Source of the DNA: Brachybacterium sacelli
Lineage (GTDB): Bacteria > Actinomycetota > Actinomycetes > Actinomycetales > Dermabacteraceae
Assembly: GCF_017876545.1 (NCBI RefSeq)
Contig: NZ_JAGIOD010000001.1
Location: forward strand, 2,604,001-2,668,000
Reading direction: 5' to 3'
DNA: 64,000 nucleotides
Part shown: in pieces, positions 18,770 through 28,757 of the stretch
Layout: each line of letters begins with the position of its first letter
Numbering within the stretch: position 1 is the stretch's first letter
The notes under the pieces: generated by a model
The model's database searches: none
Told to the model about the DNA's origin: nothing
The model's input: only the letters and a program-made list of their open reading frames with translations
Translations under genes and position numbers: made by a program

Positions 18770-20475
18770 GCACTCCCGACGGTCCCGACCGGCCCGACGG
18801 ACTAGCCGGGCCCGAGGACCCGGGCCGGACGGACGCGGAGCAGCCCGCGGCCGGGCGGTCCTCCGCGCCGCGCCGCCGCACCCATCCCATCACGCCGCTG
18901 GTGACCGGCTGGAAGATCGTCGTGGGCATCGTGGCGGTGGTCTCCGCCCAGAACATCGCCCAGCTGGCCGACGACTTCACCGTGACCCGCGCTCTGATCG
19001 GGGCGGGCGTGCTGGTCGCGGCGATCATCATTGCGATCCTCCTGTCGGGCGTCTCCTGGTGGTTCACGACCTACGCGGTCGACGACGACGGGGTCTCCCT
19101 GCACACGGGGATGATCAGCAGGTCCCGCGAGTACGCCCCGCGGGCCCGGATCGAGTCCGTCTCCGTCGAGCGCCCGCTGCTGGCGCGCCTCCTGGGGCTG
19201 GCGAAGGTGCGGATCGAGGTCGCCGGAGGAGGGGAGTCCTATCTCGACATCGAGTACGTGCGCTCGGTCGACTCCGAGCAGCTGCGCGGACAGATCCTCG
19301 GGGTCGCCGACCTCGCGCCTCCGGATGCCGCCGAGCAGTCGGCCGACGCCACGGTCGTGCCTTCCGAGCAGGAGGGCGGCGGAACCGACAGCAGCCGCGC
19401 CCCGACCGCCGCCGGATCCGCGACACCGGCGGCCGGGGACACCGACCCCTCGCAGGGCGGCACCCTCGAGAGCATCCTCCATGACGGCGTCACCGACGGC
19501 GAGCTGATCGCGCAGATCCCCACCGAGCGGCTCGTGAGGTCGCTGCTGCGTGACCTCGGCTTCCTGATCGGCACGATCATGAGCGCGGTCGGCGTGGCGG
19601 TCGCGGTCTCCCTCGCGATCTGGCAGGACGGGGTGTCCGTCGCGGTGTTCATCGCCCTGCTGCCCACTGCGATCGCCATCCCCAAGTACGTCTTCGGCCG
19701 CATCGAGTCGGGCTGGGGCTTCGTCTCCCGCATCACCGACCGCGGGCTGCGGATGCGGCGCGGGCTCGCCAACACCCGCACCGACAACATCGCCACCGGT
19801 CGTATCCAGCGCTTCGAGCTGCGTCGACCGCTGCTGTGGCGCGCACCCGACTGGACCGCCGTCTCGGTGACCGTCGCCGGCATCGAGGACGACAGCGAGA
19901 ACGGGGCGCAGAACGCCCTGCCCGTCGGCACCCGGGAGGAGCTGCGCGCCACGCTGGGCCGCCTCGCCGCACCACTGGGAACAGGTGACGATCTCGCCGC
20001 CCTCGAGCATCTGCTGACGACCCCGGCCCGACGGATCGAGGGACTCCGCACCCCGGTGCGAGCCTTCTGGATCGACCGGCGCACGGCGGTCACCGTGCTG
20101 CTGCCGGGCGCCGTCATCCATCGCAGCGGGATCCTCACCCGCACCCTGCAGATCGTCCCCCGCGAGCGGATCCAGCAGCTCTCGTTCCAGGACGATTCCC
20201 TCGGGCGGCGGCTGGGCACTCTCGACCTGGACGTCGGCATCGCCGGGTACACGCTCCACCTGCAGAATCTCGCCCGCGATGACGCCCGCGCCCTGCACCA
20301 GGTGCTCGCCCGGGACGCCCGCACCCTGCGCCGCTACCGGGACCGGGACCACTGGCCTCGGCCCGCCCTGGGGCGCATCGAGCCGGCGGGCACGGCCTCG
20401 GCCCCGGCGGGCAGCACCCCGTCGGTCCCCGCCGCCGCGACCTCCGCCCCCGCCACCGGGCAGGACGGCCGATGA
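18766..20475 (+). CDS. Bacterial PH-domain membrane protein (YdbT-like)
   Basis: A 569-residue partner of the preceding gene with three PH-type modules. Each is introduced by a pair of hydrophobic helices: about 45-90 (WKIVVGIVAVVSAQN...), 265-305 and a last module near 440-500. Typical PH words are GVSLHTGMISRSREYAPRARIESVSVERP, LRMRRGLANTRTDNIATGRIQRFELRRPL and IHRSGILTRTLQIVPRERIQQLSFQDD. A Ser/Glu/Gly-rich linker (about 190-245) separates modules 1 and 2. The GTG start overlaps the previous stop by 4 bases and its own stop overlaps the next ATG. Function unknown. Confidence 0.84.
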   Translation: MSTPDGPDRPDGLAGPEDPGRTDAEQPAAGRSSAPRRRTHPITPLVTGWKIVVGIVAVVSAQNIAQLADDFTVTRALIGAGVLVAAIIIAILLSGVSWWFTTYAVDDDGVSLHTGMISRSREYAPRARIESVSVERPLLARLLGLAKVRIEVAGGGESYLDIEYVRSVDSEQLRGQILGVADLAPPDAAEQSADATVVPSEQEGGGTDSSRAPTAAGSATPAAGDTDPSQGGTLESILHDGVTDGELIAQIPTERLVRSLLRDLGFLIGTIMSAVGVAVAVSLAIWQDGVSVAVFIALLPTAIAIPKYVFGRIESGWGFVSRITDRGLRMRRGLANTRTDNIATGRIQRFELRRPLLWRAPDWTAVSVTVAGIEDDSENGAQNALPVGTREELRATLGRLAAPLGTGDDLAALEHLLTTPARRIEGLRTPVRAFWIDRRTAVTVLLPGAVIHRSGILTRTLQIVPRERIQQLSFQDDSLGRRLGTLDLDVGIAGYTLHLQNLARDDARALHQVLARDARTLRRYRDRDHWPRPALGRIEPAGTASAPAGSTPSVPAAATSAPATGQDGR

Positions 20476-21374
20476 ACGCACCCCGGCTCGGGATCGGCGT
20501 GATCGGCGCAGGACGTGTGGGCGCCGTCCTCGGTGCCGCGCTGCGCGCCGAAGGCCACGCCCTCACCGGCGCCTACGCCGTCTCCGACGCCTCCCGCGCC
20601 CGCGCCGAGGAGCTGTTGCCTGGTGTGCCGCTGCTCGACGTGCCCGCGCTCGTCGAACGTAGCGAGATGCTGCTGCTCGCCGTCCCCGACGATCAGCTGG
20701 GCCCGCTGGCCGCCGGCATCGCCGCCACCGGGCTGTCCCCGGGCGGCCAACTGGTCGTGCACACCTCCGGCCGCTACGGGACCCAGGTGCTCGAGCCCCT
20801 GGCCGCCGCGGGCAGCGCCACGCTCGCGCTGCACCCCGCCATGACCTTCACCGGCACCCGCGCGGACCTCTCCCGGCTCATCGGCTGCCCGATGGCGATC
20901 ACCGGGTCGCCCACCTTCCTCCCGGTCGCCGGCGCCCTCGTCGTCGAGCTCGGGGGCGAGGCCGTGGTGCTGGCCGAGGGCGATCGCCCGCTCTACCACG
21001 CCTCCCTCGCCCACGCCGCGAACCACCTCGTGGTCCTCGTCGACCAGGCCCGCGAGGCCCTCGGTCGGCTCGGCATCGAGGATCCCGGCGCCTATCTCCG
21101 CCCGCTGCTGGAGGCAGCGCTCGAGGAGTCCCTGCGGCACGGCTCGCAGGCGCTCACCGGCCCCGTGATGCGCGGCGACGCCGGCACCGTGACCGCGCAC
21201 CTCGAGGCGCTCGACGACCTCGACGCGACCGCGATCGGCGGGGTGCGCGGTGACACGGCCGACACCTACCGCGCTCTCGCCCTGGCCGCCCTCGGCCGTG
21301 CGAGACTCCCGGAGGGCACCCGGGAGCGGATCCGGGAGCTGCTCGCGCACGACCCGCCGACGGAGGATGCATGA
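20472..21374 (+). CDS. Rossmann/DUF2520 dehydrogenase-like protein
   Basis: A 300-residue protein with an N-terminal NAD(P)-binding Rossmann fold (IGVIGAGRVGAVLGAALRAEGH) and a C-terminal DUF2520 helical domain (DRPLYHASLAHAANHLVVLVDQA...). This is the layout of 6-phosphogluconate and ketopantoate reductase-like enzymes. Mid-protein HTSGRYG and ALHPAMTFTG are family-typical. It overlaps panC (ATGA), so it may supply the ketopantoate-reductase step of pantothenate synthesis; that is an inference from position and fold, as no panE or panB is in the window. It also overlaps the PH-domain gene upstream. Confidence 0.82.
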   Translation: MNAPRLGIGVIGAGRVGAVLGAALRAEGHALTGAYAVSDASRARAEELLPGVPLLDVPALVERSEMLLLAVPDDQLGPLAAGIAATGLSPGGQLVVHTSGRYGTQVLEPLAAAGSATLALHPAMTFTGTRADLSRLIGCPMAITGSPTFLPVAGALVVELGGEAVVLAEGDRPLYHASLAHAANHLVVLVDQAREALGRLGIEDPGAYLRPLLEAALEESLRHGSQALTGPVMRGDAGTVTAHLEALDDLDATAIGGVRGDTADTYRALALAALGRARLPEGTRERIRELLAHDPPTEDA

Positions 21375-22249
21375 ACGAGGACGAGGCGGCCGGGGACCCC
21401 GGCGCCGCAGGCAGCACGCGCCTGGTCACCACCAAGGCGCAGCTGCGCGCGGAACGGGCGGCGATGGACGGCTCCGTCGCGGCCGTGTTCACGATGGGCG
21501 CCCTCCACACCGGGCACCTGGCCCTGGTCCAGCGGGCTCGGGAGGTCGCCGACCACGTGATCCTCACCGATTTCGTCAATCCCCTCCAGTTCGGCCCGGG
21601 GGAGGACTACGAGGCCTACCCCCGCCCCCTCGCGCAGGATCTCGACCTCGTCGACGGCCTGGTGGACCTCGTCTTCGCCCCGTCGGTCCACGAGATGTAC
21701 CCGGTGCTGCCGCCGACGGTCTCGGTGACCGCGGGCCGCGCCGGCACCGTCCTCGAGGGGGCGGCCCGGCCCGGACACTTCGACGGCGTGGTCACCGTCG
21801 TCGCCAAGTTGCTGCAGCTGACCGCCCCGGACGTCACCGTGTTCGGCCGCAAGGACGCCCAGCAGCTCGCGATCATCCAGCGCCTGGTCGCCGATCTCGA
21901 CCTCCCGGTGCGGATCGAACCGGTCGAGATCCAGCGCGAACCCTCCGGACTTGCCCGCTCGAGCCGCAACGGCTACCTCAGCGACGCCGGCCGGGAGCAG
22001 GCCCTGGCCCTGTCGCGGACCCTCGCGGCGGTCCGGGCCGCAGCGCCCTCCCTCGCCGCGATCCGCGCCGCCCTGGCCGAGGCTCTCGCCCGCGCGGAGA
22101 TCGACTGGGCCTACGCCCTCGCCCTGGACCCCTCCACCCTCGAGGAGATCGGCCCGGACCATCGCGGCGAGGTGCTGGTGGCGCTCGCCGGGCGGGTCGA
22201 GGGCACCCGGCTGCTGGACGCCGCTGTGGTGGTGGCGACAGCACCCTGA
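21371..22249 (+). CDS. panC: Pantothenate synthetase
   Basis: Joins pantoate and beta-alanine using ATP, the last step to vitamin B5 and so coenzyme A. 292 residues. The class I nucleotidyl-transferase HIGH-like motif is H46-T-G-H49 in [18 protein letters not shown]. The segments [57 protein letters not shown] and [13 protein letters not shown] are all conserved, the last containing the KMSKS-like region. It is the end of the overlapping PH-PH-DUF2520-panC operon. lysS follows after 43 bases with its own promoter. Confidence 0.95.
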   Translation: MNEDEAAGDPGAAGSTRLVTTKAQLRAERAAMDGSVAAVFTMGALHTGHLALVQRAREVADHVILTDFVNPLQFGPGEDYEAYPRPLAQDLDLVDGLVDLVFAPSVHEMYPVLPPTVSVTAGRAGTVLEGAARPGHFDGVVTVVAKLLQLTAPDVTVFGRKDAQQLAIIQRLVADLDLPVRIEPVEIQREPSGLARSSRNGYLSDAGREQALALSRTLAAVRAAAPSLAAIRAALAEALARAEIDWAYALALDPSTLEEIGPDHRGEVLVALAGRVEGTRLLDAAVVVATAP

Positions 22250-22279
22250 GCCGACGGGCCCTTCCCCGGGCAGTGATGC

Positions 22280-22285
22280 GACAAT
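22280..22285 (+). promoter_or_regulatory. Leaderless -10-like box (GACAAT) for lysS
   Basis: GACAAT ends 7 bases before the ATG at 22293. It overlaps an in-frame ATG at 22284, which argues that the downstream ATG is the real start. Confidence 0.45.
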
Positions 22286-22292
22286 GGAACCC

Positions 22293-23801
<1,509 letters not shown>

Positions 23802-23802
23802 G

Positions 23803-23970
23803 ATGGACAGCGGATTCTTGTACGAGGCGGGTTCCCTGCTCCCGTCGATCGGTGTCGGCCTGCTGTTCTGGTTCGTGATGCGTGCCATTCTCCGCGCTGA
23901 TCGACGCGAACGTGAGGCCCAGCGCCAGGCGGAACAGGATTATCGGGAACTCCACGCCTCGGATGAATAG
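23803..23970 (+). CDS. Small single-pass membrane protein, 55 residues
   Basis: A short gene beginning 1 base after the lysS stop. It has a hydrophilic start (MDSGFLYEAG), one membrane helix (SLLPSIGVGLLFWFVMRAIL) and a charged coiled tail rich in Arg, Glu and Gln ending in LHASDE. Comparable small proteins are often found between lysS and lsr2 in actinobacteria. Tight spacing implies co-transcription with lysS. Function unknown. Confidence 0.7.
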   Translation: MDSGFLYEAGSLLPSIGVGLLFWFVMRAILRADRREREAQRQAEQDYRELHASDE

Positions 23971-24003
23971 GATCACGACATCGCAATATGTGCGTGTGTC
24001 GGA

Positions 24004-24032
24004 TTGATATTCTTCCGTTCTCCCTTGATACT
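24004..24032 (+). promoter_or_regulatory. Sigma-70-type promoter for lsr2
   Basis: A -35 box TTGATA (24004-24009) and a -10 box GATACT (24027-24032) are separated by exactly 17 bases, in a stretch noticeably richer in A and T than its surroundings. Transcription would start near 24039, leaving a leader of about 60 bases. Confidence 0.65.
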
Positions 24033-24043
24033 GGAGCACGCCC

Positions 24044-24063
24044 GCGGTGCCCCATGGCACCGC
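24044..24063 (+). promoter_or_regulatory. Hairpin in the lsr2 leader
   Basis: GCGGTGCC and GGCACCGC form a perfect 8-base-pair stem around a CCAT loop, just after the predicted start of transcription. It may act as an operator or an RNA stability element. Confidence 0.45.
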
Positions 24064-24100
24064 CGGACATGAATACCCACATCAGCGAGGGAGCACCCTT

Positions 24101-24430
24101 ATGGCACGGAAGACTTACGTGGAGCTCGTGGACGATCTCGACGGCGGCACCGCCGCGGAGACCGTGAGCTTCGCCGTCGACGGCGTCGCCTATGAGATCG
24201 ATCTGTCCGAGGACAACGCCGTGAAGTTCCGCGAGGAGCTCGGCGGATGGGTCGCGAAGGCCCGCCGCGTCGGCGGTCGCCGCAGCCGCGGCACGGGATC
24301 CCGCTCGGCCGGCTCGAACGACTCCGCACGGATCCGCGAGTGGGCCCGCGAGGCCGGCTACGAGGTCCCCGACCGCGGCCGCATCTCGGGCACGATCCGC
24401 AAGGCTTACGAGGAGGCGCACGCGAACTGA
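24101..24430 (+). CDS. lsr2: Lsr2 nucleoid-associated protein (xenogeneic silencer)
   Basis: A small histone-like protein that bridges DNA and silences AT-rich, often foreign, genes in actinobacteria. 109 residues. The N-terminal dimerisation domain is about 1-60 (MARKTYVELVDDLDGGTAAETVSFAVDGV). A basic Ser/Gly/Arg linker (GGRRSRGTGSRSAGSND) leads to the C-terminal DNA-binding domain with the RGR AT-hook-like core in YEVPDRGRISGTIRKAYEEA. The ATG at 24101 with GAGGGAG upstream is chosen over an upstream in-frame ATG at 24047, which would fall in the leader hairpin. It has its own promoter and terminator. Confidence 0.95.
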   Translation: MARKTYVELVDDLDGGTAAETVSFAVDGVAYEIDLSEDNAVKFREELGGWVAKARRVGGRRSRGTGSRSAGSNDSARIREWAREAGYEVPDRGRISGTIRKAYEEAHAN

Positions 24431-24465
24431 TCGCGGCGCACCCCGCGGGGATCCGTCCCCGACCC

Positions 24466-24505
24466 GACGAGAGCCCGTCGCCGTTGCCGGCGACGGGCTC
24501 TCGTC
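24466..24505 (+). terminator. Terminator after lsr2
   Basis: A perfect 18-base-pair stem closes a TTGC loop 36 bases after the lsr2 stop. The converging epimerase gene ends at 24558, so it may stop both transcripts. Confidence 0.8.
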
Positions 24506-24557
24506 ATGCGCGGGGCCGTGCGGAGGGAGGACGCCGCCGGTCGGAGGGGGCGAGCTC

Positions 24558-25523
24558 TCACCAGCCCCGGATCGACCAGGCCGCGGCGGCCTCCTGACCG
24601 GGAGCCAGGGACACCACGTCGGTGCCGCTGCGGAAGGCGTCGGGCGGGCAGGTCATCGGCTCGACCGCGAGTCCGAGGCGATCGTTCTCCGGCTCCGGGC
24701 GATCCCCGGTGTGCACCTGCAGCCACCCGCACTCCGGTCCGGCCGTGAGCGCGACCCCGGTGCCGCCGGGGGCGGTGACCGTGACCGACAGTCGGCCGTG
24801 CTCGTCCCGGCCCAGGTCGGTGAAGGCATGATCGATGAACGTCTCGCCGATCACCCGCGGCTCGTGGAAGTCGAAGTCGCTGCCGGGAGCCACGGGCTCG
24901 GTGCCCGTGGGCAGCAGCCGGTCCTCGGTGACGGTGAGCACCGTGCCGGCGGAGAACTGCAGCGACCACTGGTCGAGAGCCTCAGGACCCGCCACCAGGT
25001 ACGGGTGCGGGCAGACGCCGTACGGGGCGACCTGCTCCCCGAGGTTGCGGGCCGTCACCGTGGTGGTGAGCCCGGTCTGGGGATCGAGGGCATGGCGGAC
25101 GGTCAGCAGCAGGTGGAAGGGGTAGCCGGGGGAGGGGAACAGCTCCGTGCCCAACTCCACCGCGTTCTCCTCGACGGAGGTCGCCGTGAAGGACTGGAAG
25201 GAGATCAGTCCGTGCAGGGCGTTGCTTCGCTCGGGCTCGTTGAGGGGCGCCTGGATCTGCTGCCCGCCCCAGGTGTAGGCCCCGTCGCCGATGCGATTGG
25301 GCCACGGGGCCACGACCGCGCCGCGGTAGAACTGCATCGGACCCTGCTCGGGATTGCGCACCAGCAGGTCGCGCCCGTCGGCCGTGAGGGATTCGACGAT
25401 CGCGCCGAGGGAGGAGACCTCCGCGCGGTAGGTCCCGGCGGCGAGGGTGTATAGGGATCCACGGTCGCGGACCCTGGCCCCCTGGGCGGCGTCGGTCCCG
25501 TCGATGATCTCGCTGCGGCTCAT
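24558..25523 (-). CDS. Aldose 1-epimerase family protein
   Basis: A galactose-mutarotase-fold protein of 321 residues, expected to interconvert alpha and beta anomers of a hexose or of a sugar-6-phosphate. The beta-sandwich segments VVAPWPNRIGDGAYTWGGQQ, NALHGLISF (catalytic-type His), GVCPHPYLVAG (second His) and IDHAFTDLG (Asp) are visible, followed by a late Glu (LAVEPMTCPPDAF). Its ATG overlaps the lutC stop (ATGA), so it is translated from the lactate-oxidation transcript, although no sugar gene adjoins. GGAGAGG lies before the start. The substrate is unknown. Confidence 0.88.
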   Translation of the reverse strand: MSRSEIIDGTDAAQGARVRDRGSLYTLAAGTYRAEVSSLGAIVESLTADGRDLLVRNPEQGPMQFYRGAVVAPWPNRIGDGAYTWGGQQIQAPLNEPERSNALHGLISFQSFTATSVEENAVELGTELFPSPGYPFHLLLTVRHALDPQTGLTTTVTARNLGEQVAPYGVCPHPYLVAGPEALDQWSLQFSAGTVLTVTEDRLLPTGTEPVAPGSDFDFHEPRVIGETFIDHAFTDLGRDEHGRLSVTVTAPGGTGVALTAGPECGWLQVHTGDRPEPENDRLGLAVEPMTCPPDAFRSGTDVVSLAPGQEAAAAWSIRGW

Positions 25524-26302
25524 GCTGTCCTCTCCTGGTCCTGCTGGGGGGTCGGGGTCTTCTGCTCCGGCTCGGGTTGCTGCTCCTCCGGCTCGGGCTC
25601 CTCGGGCTCGGGCTCGATCAGCACCACCTCGAGCCGCCGCGGACCGTGGACGCCCTCGACGCGTTCGAGCTCGATGTCGCTGGTGGCGCTCGGGCCGGAG
25701 ACCATGGTCCAGGGCGTGCCCGGGTCGGTGCCCATGCGCTCGATGGCCTTGGGGACACCGAGCACCACCTGCTCGGCGTCGACCACGACGACGTGCCGGT
25801 CCGGCACCAGCGAGATCGCCCGTCGCCCGCCGAGTTCGTCGCCGCGCAGCACGAGGGTGCCGGTGAGCGCGATCGCCGTGTGGCAGCCGGTGAGGACCGC
25901 ATCGATCGCGTCGAGGTCCCGCGGCCCGGCGGTGCCGTCGTCGCGGGTCACCGGGAGATCCAGCGCACCGGTCCAGGTCTCCGGGACGCCGGGCGGTGCG
26001 ATGACGCCGCGGGCATCGGCGAGCGCCGTGGCGACGGCGGTCGGGGCCTCCGCGGCCGTGGTGCGATGCACGACGGCGGTGTAGTCCTCCAGGCGCTGGA
26101 CGAGCACGTCACGCACCTTCGCGGGATCCGTGGAGATCTCCTGCTTGTCGTCGGCGCGCTGGTAGGCGCGGGGGACGTCCCCCGCCTCGGTGACCTGGTC
26201 GCGGCGGGGCGCCGCGAGAGCGGTGCGCACCCGGGCCAGGATCTCGTCCTTCGCGCTCAGCCCGGGGGTGCGGGCCGGGCGCTGGTCCTCCCAGTCGTTC
26301 AT
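25520..26302 (-). CDS. lutC: L-lactate utilisation protein LutC (LUD domain)
   Basis: Third component of the iron-sulfur L-lactate oxidase complex LutABC. About 260 residues. The LUD domain is recognisable from ALADARGVIAPPG, CHTAIALTGTLVL and RAISLVPDRHVVVVDAEQVV to TPWTMVSGPSATSDIELERV and GVHGPRRLEVVLIE. The C-terminus is a Glu/Pro/Gln-rich tail of about 35 residues (EPEPEEPEPEEQQPEPEQK), unusual and probably disordered. The ATG at 26302 overlaps the lutB stop; the frame extends upstream but would enter lutB. Confidence 0.92.
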   Translation of the reverse strand: MNDWEDQRPARTPGLSAKDEILARVRTALAAPRRDQVTEAGDVPRAYQRADDKQEISTDPAKVRDVLVQRLEDYTAVVHRTTAAEAPTAVATALADARGVIAPPGVPETWTGALDLPVTRDDGTAGPRDLDAIDAVLTGCHTAIALTGTLVLRGDELGGRRAISLVPDRHVVVVDAEQVVLGVPKAIERMGTDPGTPWTMVSGPSATSDIELERVEGVHGPRRLEVVLIEPEPEEPEPEEQQPEPEQKTPTPQQDQERTA

Positions 26303-27885
26303 GACCGTTCCTCGTCCCGCGAGCCGTCCTCGTCGGAGCCGTTCGGCGCGTCCCCCGGCGTGGCCCCGGCCTCCCCGGCGGCGTTCTTCTCGCGCTCGTC
26401 CCACCAGCTGCGGAAGGACCGGCCCGGCTTGGGCAGGTCGCGGTGATCCGTCCATCCGGGCACCAGCGGGACGATCCCCGGCAGCTTCCCGATGTTCTTC
26501 CCGGGCAGCACCTTGGACAGCGGACCCGCCGAGCGCACCGCCGTGTCGTAGGCGCGCGGGGAGGACATCAGCGAGCTCGCGCCCTTCATGGCGATGTCCC
26601 AGGTCCCGCGGAACTGTCCCTTCGTGTCACGTCGCCCGTCGACGTCCTCGGCGCGCAGGTGAACCAGGATCTTGGGGATGTCGATCTTGACCGGGCACAC
26701 GTCGTAGCAGGCGCCGCAGAGGCTGGAGGCGTAGGGGAGGGAGGTGCTGGGGTCGTCGGGACCGTTCATCCCCGTCATCTGCGGCGAGAGGATCGCGCCG
26801 ATGGGCCCCGGATAGGTGGAGCCGTAGGCGTGCCCGCCCGCGCGGGAGTACACGGGGCACACGTTCAGGCAGGCCGAGCAGCGGATGCAGTGCAGGGCGC
26901 TGCGCCCCTCGGGGTCCTCGAGCACCGCGCTGCGCCCGTTGTCGAGCAGGACGAGGTGGAACTCCTCGGGACCGTCCCCCTCGGTCACGCCGGTGAACAG
27001 CGTGGTGTAGGGGTTCATCCGCTCCCCGGTCGAGGAGCGCGGCAACAGCTGCAGGAACACCTCGAGGTCCTGGAAGGTCGGGACGATCTTCTCGATCCCG
27101 ACCACGGAGATGAGGGTCTTCGGCAGCGTGAGGCACATCCGCCCGTTGCCCTCGGACTCGACGACCACCATCGTGCCGGTCTCGGCGACGGCGAAGTTCG
27201 CCCCGGAGATCGCGACCGAGCCGGGCATGTCGAGGAACTTCTCGCGCAGGAAGCGACGGGCGGCCTCGGCGAGCTCGGCCGGGTGGTCGGTGATCGACTC
27301 GTCCAGATCCGGCATCGCCCGCAGGAAGATCTCCCGGATCTGGGCGCGATTGCGGTGGATCGCGGGGACCAGGATGTGCGAGGGGGTGTCCTCGGCGAGC
27401 TGCACGATGAGCTCGGCGAGATCGGACTCGAGGGCATGGATCCCGGCGTGCGCGAGGGTCTCGTTCAGGCCGATCTCCTGGGTGGCCATCGATTTGACCT
27501 TGAGCACCTCCTCGGCGCCGCGCTCGAGGGCGAGACGGGTGACGATCTCCCCGGCCTCGTCGGCGTCGCGGGCCCAGTGCACCACCCCGCCGGCAGCGGT
27601 CACGGACTCCTCGAGCTGCTCGAGCAGCTCCGGGAGGTGATCGGTGACCTGCCATTTCAAGGCGCTGCCGGCGTCGCGCAGCTTCTGCCAGTCGCGCACC
27701 TCGCGCACCGCCGAGGCGCGCTTGGTCTGGATGGTGGAGGTGGCGTGGCGGAGATTGCCGCGCAGGGTCTCGTCACCGAGCTCCTCCCGTGCCGCCTCGG
27801 GGAAGGAGCGGGACCCGCGCAGGTTCGAGGACGGCGAGGCGTGCTGCGGCCGCACGGACGGGATGCCGAGGTCGACGGTGCTCAT
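26299..27885 (-). CDS. lutB: L-lactate utilisation iron-sulfur protein LutB
   Basis: Electron-transfer subunit of LutABC, 528 residues (about 50 longer than typical). The LUD-like N-terminal domain is followed by two 4Fe-4S ferredoxin motifs, CIRCSACLNVCP and CGACYDVCPVKIDIP. The words TGTMVVVESEGNGRMCLTLP and SPQMTGMN are family-typical. The extra length is an N-terminal Ser/Arg stretch and a hydrophilic C-terminus. It overlaps lutA upstream and lutC downstream by 4 bases each, so the three subunits are translationally coupled, which suits a stoichiometric complex. Confidence 0.94.
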   Translation of the reverse strand: MSTVDLGIPSVRPQHASPSSNLRGSRSFPEAAREELGDETLRGNLRHATSTIQTKRASAVREVRDWQKLRDAGSALKWQVTDHLPELLEQLEESVTAAGGVVHWARDADEAGEIVTRLALERGAEEVLKVKSMATQEIGLNETLAHAGIHALESDLAELIVQLAEDTPSHILVPAIHRNRAQIREIFLRAMPDLDESITDHPAELAEAARRFLREKFLDMPGSVAISGANFAVAETGTMVVVESEGNGRMCLTLPKTLISVVGIEKIVPTFQDLEVFLQLLPRSSTGERMNPYTTLFTGVTEGDGPEEFHLVLLDNGRSAVLEDPEGRSALHCIRCSACLNVCPVYSRAGGHAYGSTYPGPIGAILSPQMTGMNGPDDPSTSLPYASSLCGACYDVCPVKIDIPKILVHLRAEDVDGRRDTKGQFRGTWDIAMKGASSLMSSPRAYDTAVRSAGPLSKVLPGKNIGKLPGIVPLVPGWTDHRDLPKPGRSFRSWWDEREKNAAGEAGATPGDAPNGSDEDGSRDEERS

Positions 27886-28676
27886 GAGGCCCTCCCCAGG
27901 ATGGTCTCGGACGGGACGAAGGGCTCCTCGCGGGTGGAGGCGAGGATCTGTGCGAGATGGATGACGCGGGGCCCGGCGTCCGAGGTGTCGGTGCGGCGCA
28001 GCTTGCCGCCGATGTTCATGAGGCAGGAGGCGTCGCCGGCGACCACGTACTCCGCGCCCGTGGAGACCACGTTGTCCGCCTTGTCGGTGACCATCGCATC
28101 GGAGGTGGCGTCGTTCTTCACCGAGAAGGTGCCGCCGAACCCGCAGCAGGCATCGGACTCCGGGAGCTTCTTCACCTCGATGCCCTCGACCCCGCGCAGG
28201 AGCTTCACCGGGCGCGGGCCGACCTTGAGCACACGCATCGAGTGGCAGGTGGGGTGGTAGGTGACACTGTGGGGGAAGTAGGCGCCGACGTCGGTCACCT
28301 TGAGCACGTCCACCAGCAGCTCGGAGAGCTCGTAGGTCTTCGCCGACACCGCCGCGGCCCGCTCCTCGAGCTCCGCGTCCCCCTCGTGCCGGGCGACCAG
28401 CTGATGCTGATCGCGGACGCATCCCGCGCAGGACCCCGAGGGCATCACGATCGCGTCGACCGTCTCCAGGGCCGGTTCGAAGGTGTCCACGAAGCTGCGC
28501 ACCACCGGAGCCGCCTCGGTGTAATAGCCGGTGTTGGTGTGCATCTGCCCGCAGCAGGTCTGCCGCTTGTCGAACACCACCTCGTGCCCGAGGCGCTCCA
28601 GCACGGTCACGGTGGCCCGGGCGACGTCCGGGGCCATCACATCCACCAAGCACGTGGTCATCAGCGAGATTCGCAT
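27882..28676 (-). CDS. lutA: L-lactate utilisation Fe-S protein LutA (CCG domains)
   Basis: First gene of the lactate-oxidation operon, 264 residues. Two Cys-rich CCG domains carry the cluster ligands: FDKRQTCCGQMH with PSGSCAGCVRD, and VTYHPTCHSMRVLKVG with ESDACCGFGGTFS. This is the heterodisulfide-reductase-type domain of the LutA/YkgE family. Together with LutB and LutC it oxidises L-lactate to pyruvate in a flavin-independent manner in Bacillus. No LutR-type regulator or lactate permease lies next to it here. mqo lies upstream on the same strand, 81 bases away. Confidence 0.94.
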   Translation of the reverse strand: MRISLMTTCLVDVMAPDVARATVTVLERLGHEVVFDKRQTCCGQMHTNTGYYTEAAPVVRSFVDTFEPALETVDAIVMPSGSCAGCVRDQHQLVARHEGDAELEERAAAVSAKTYELSELLVDVLKVTDVGAYFPHSVTYHPTCHSMRVLKVGPRPVKLLRGVEGIEVKKLPESDACCGFGGTFSVKNDATSDAMVTDKADNVVSTGAEYVVAGDASCLMNIGGKLRRTDTSDAGPRVIHLAQILASTREEPFVPSETILGRAS

Positions 28677-28707
28677 CCGACGTCCTTCTTCCTGGTTGTC
28701 CGGGAGC

Positions 28708-28748
28708 CGCTGCGGGAGGGAGGGCCGTCGGCGCCGGGTCCCGCAGCG
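28708..28748 (-). terminator. Hairpin between mqo and lutA
   Basis: A perfect 10-base stem (CGCTGCGGGA with TCCCGCAGCG) around a 21-base loop begins 9 bases after the mqo stop. It may end the mqo transcript or separate its level from lutABC. Confidence 0.45.
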
Positions 28749-28757
28749 CTCGAGGGG

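Noticed and set aside
22250..22292. T-box or riboswitch upstream of lysS, and likewise upstream of folE and panC
   Set aside because: The gaps are too short (43, 2 and 0 bases) to hold such structures.
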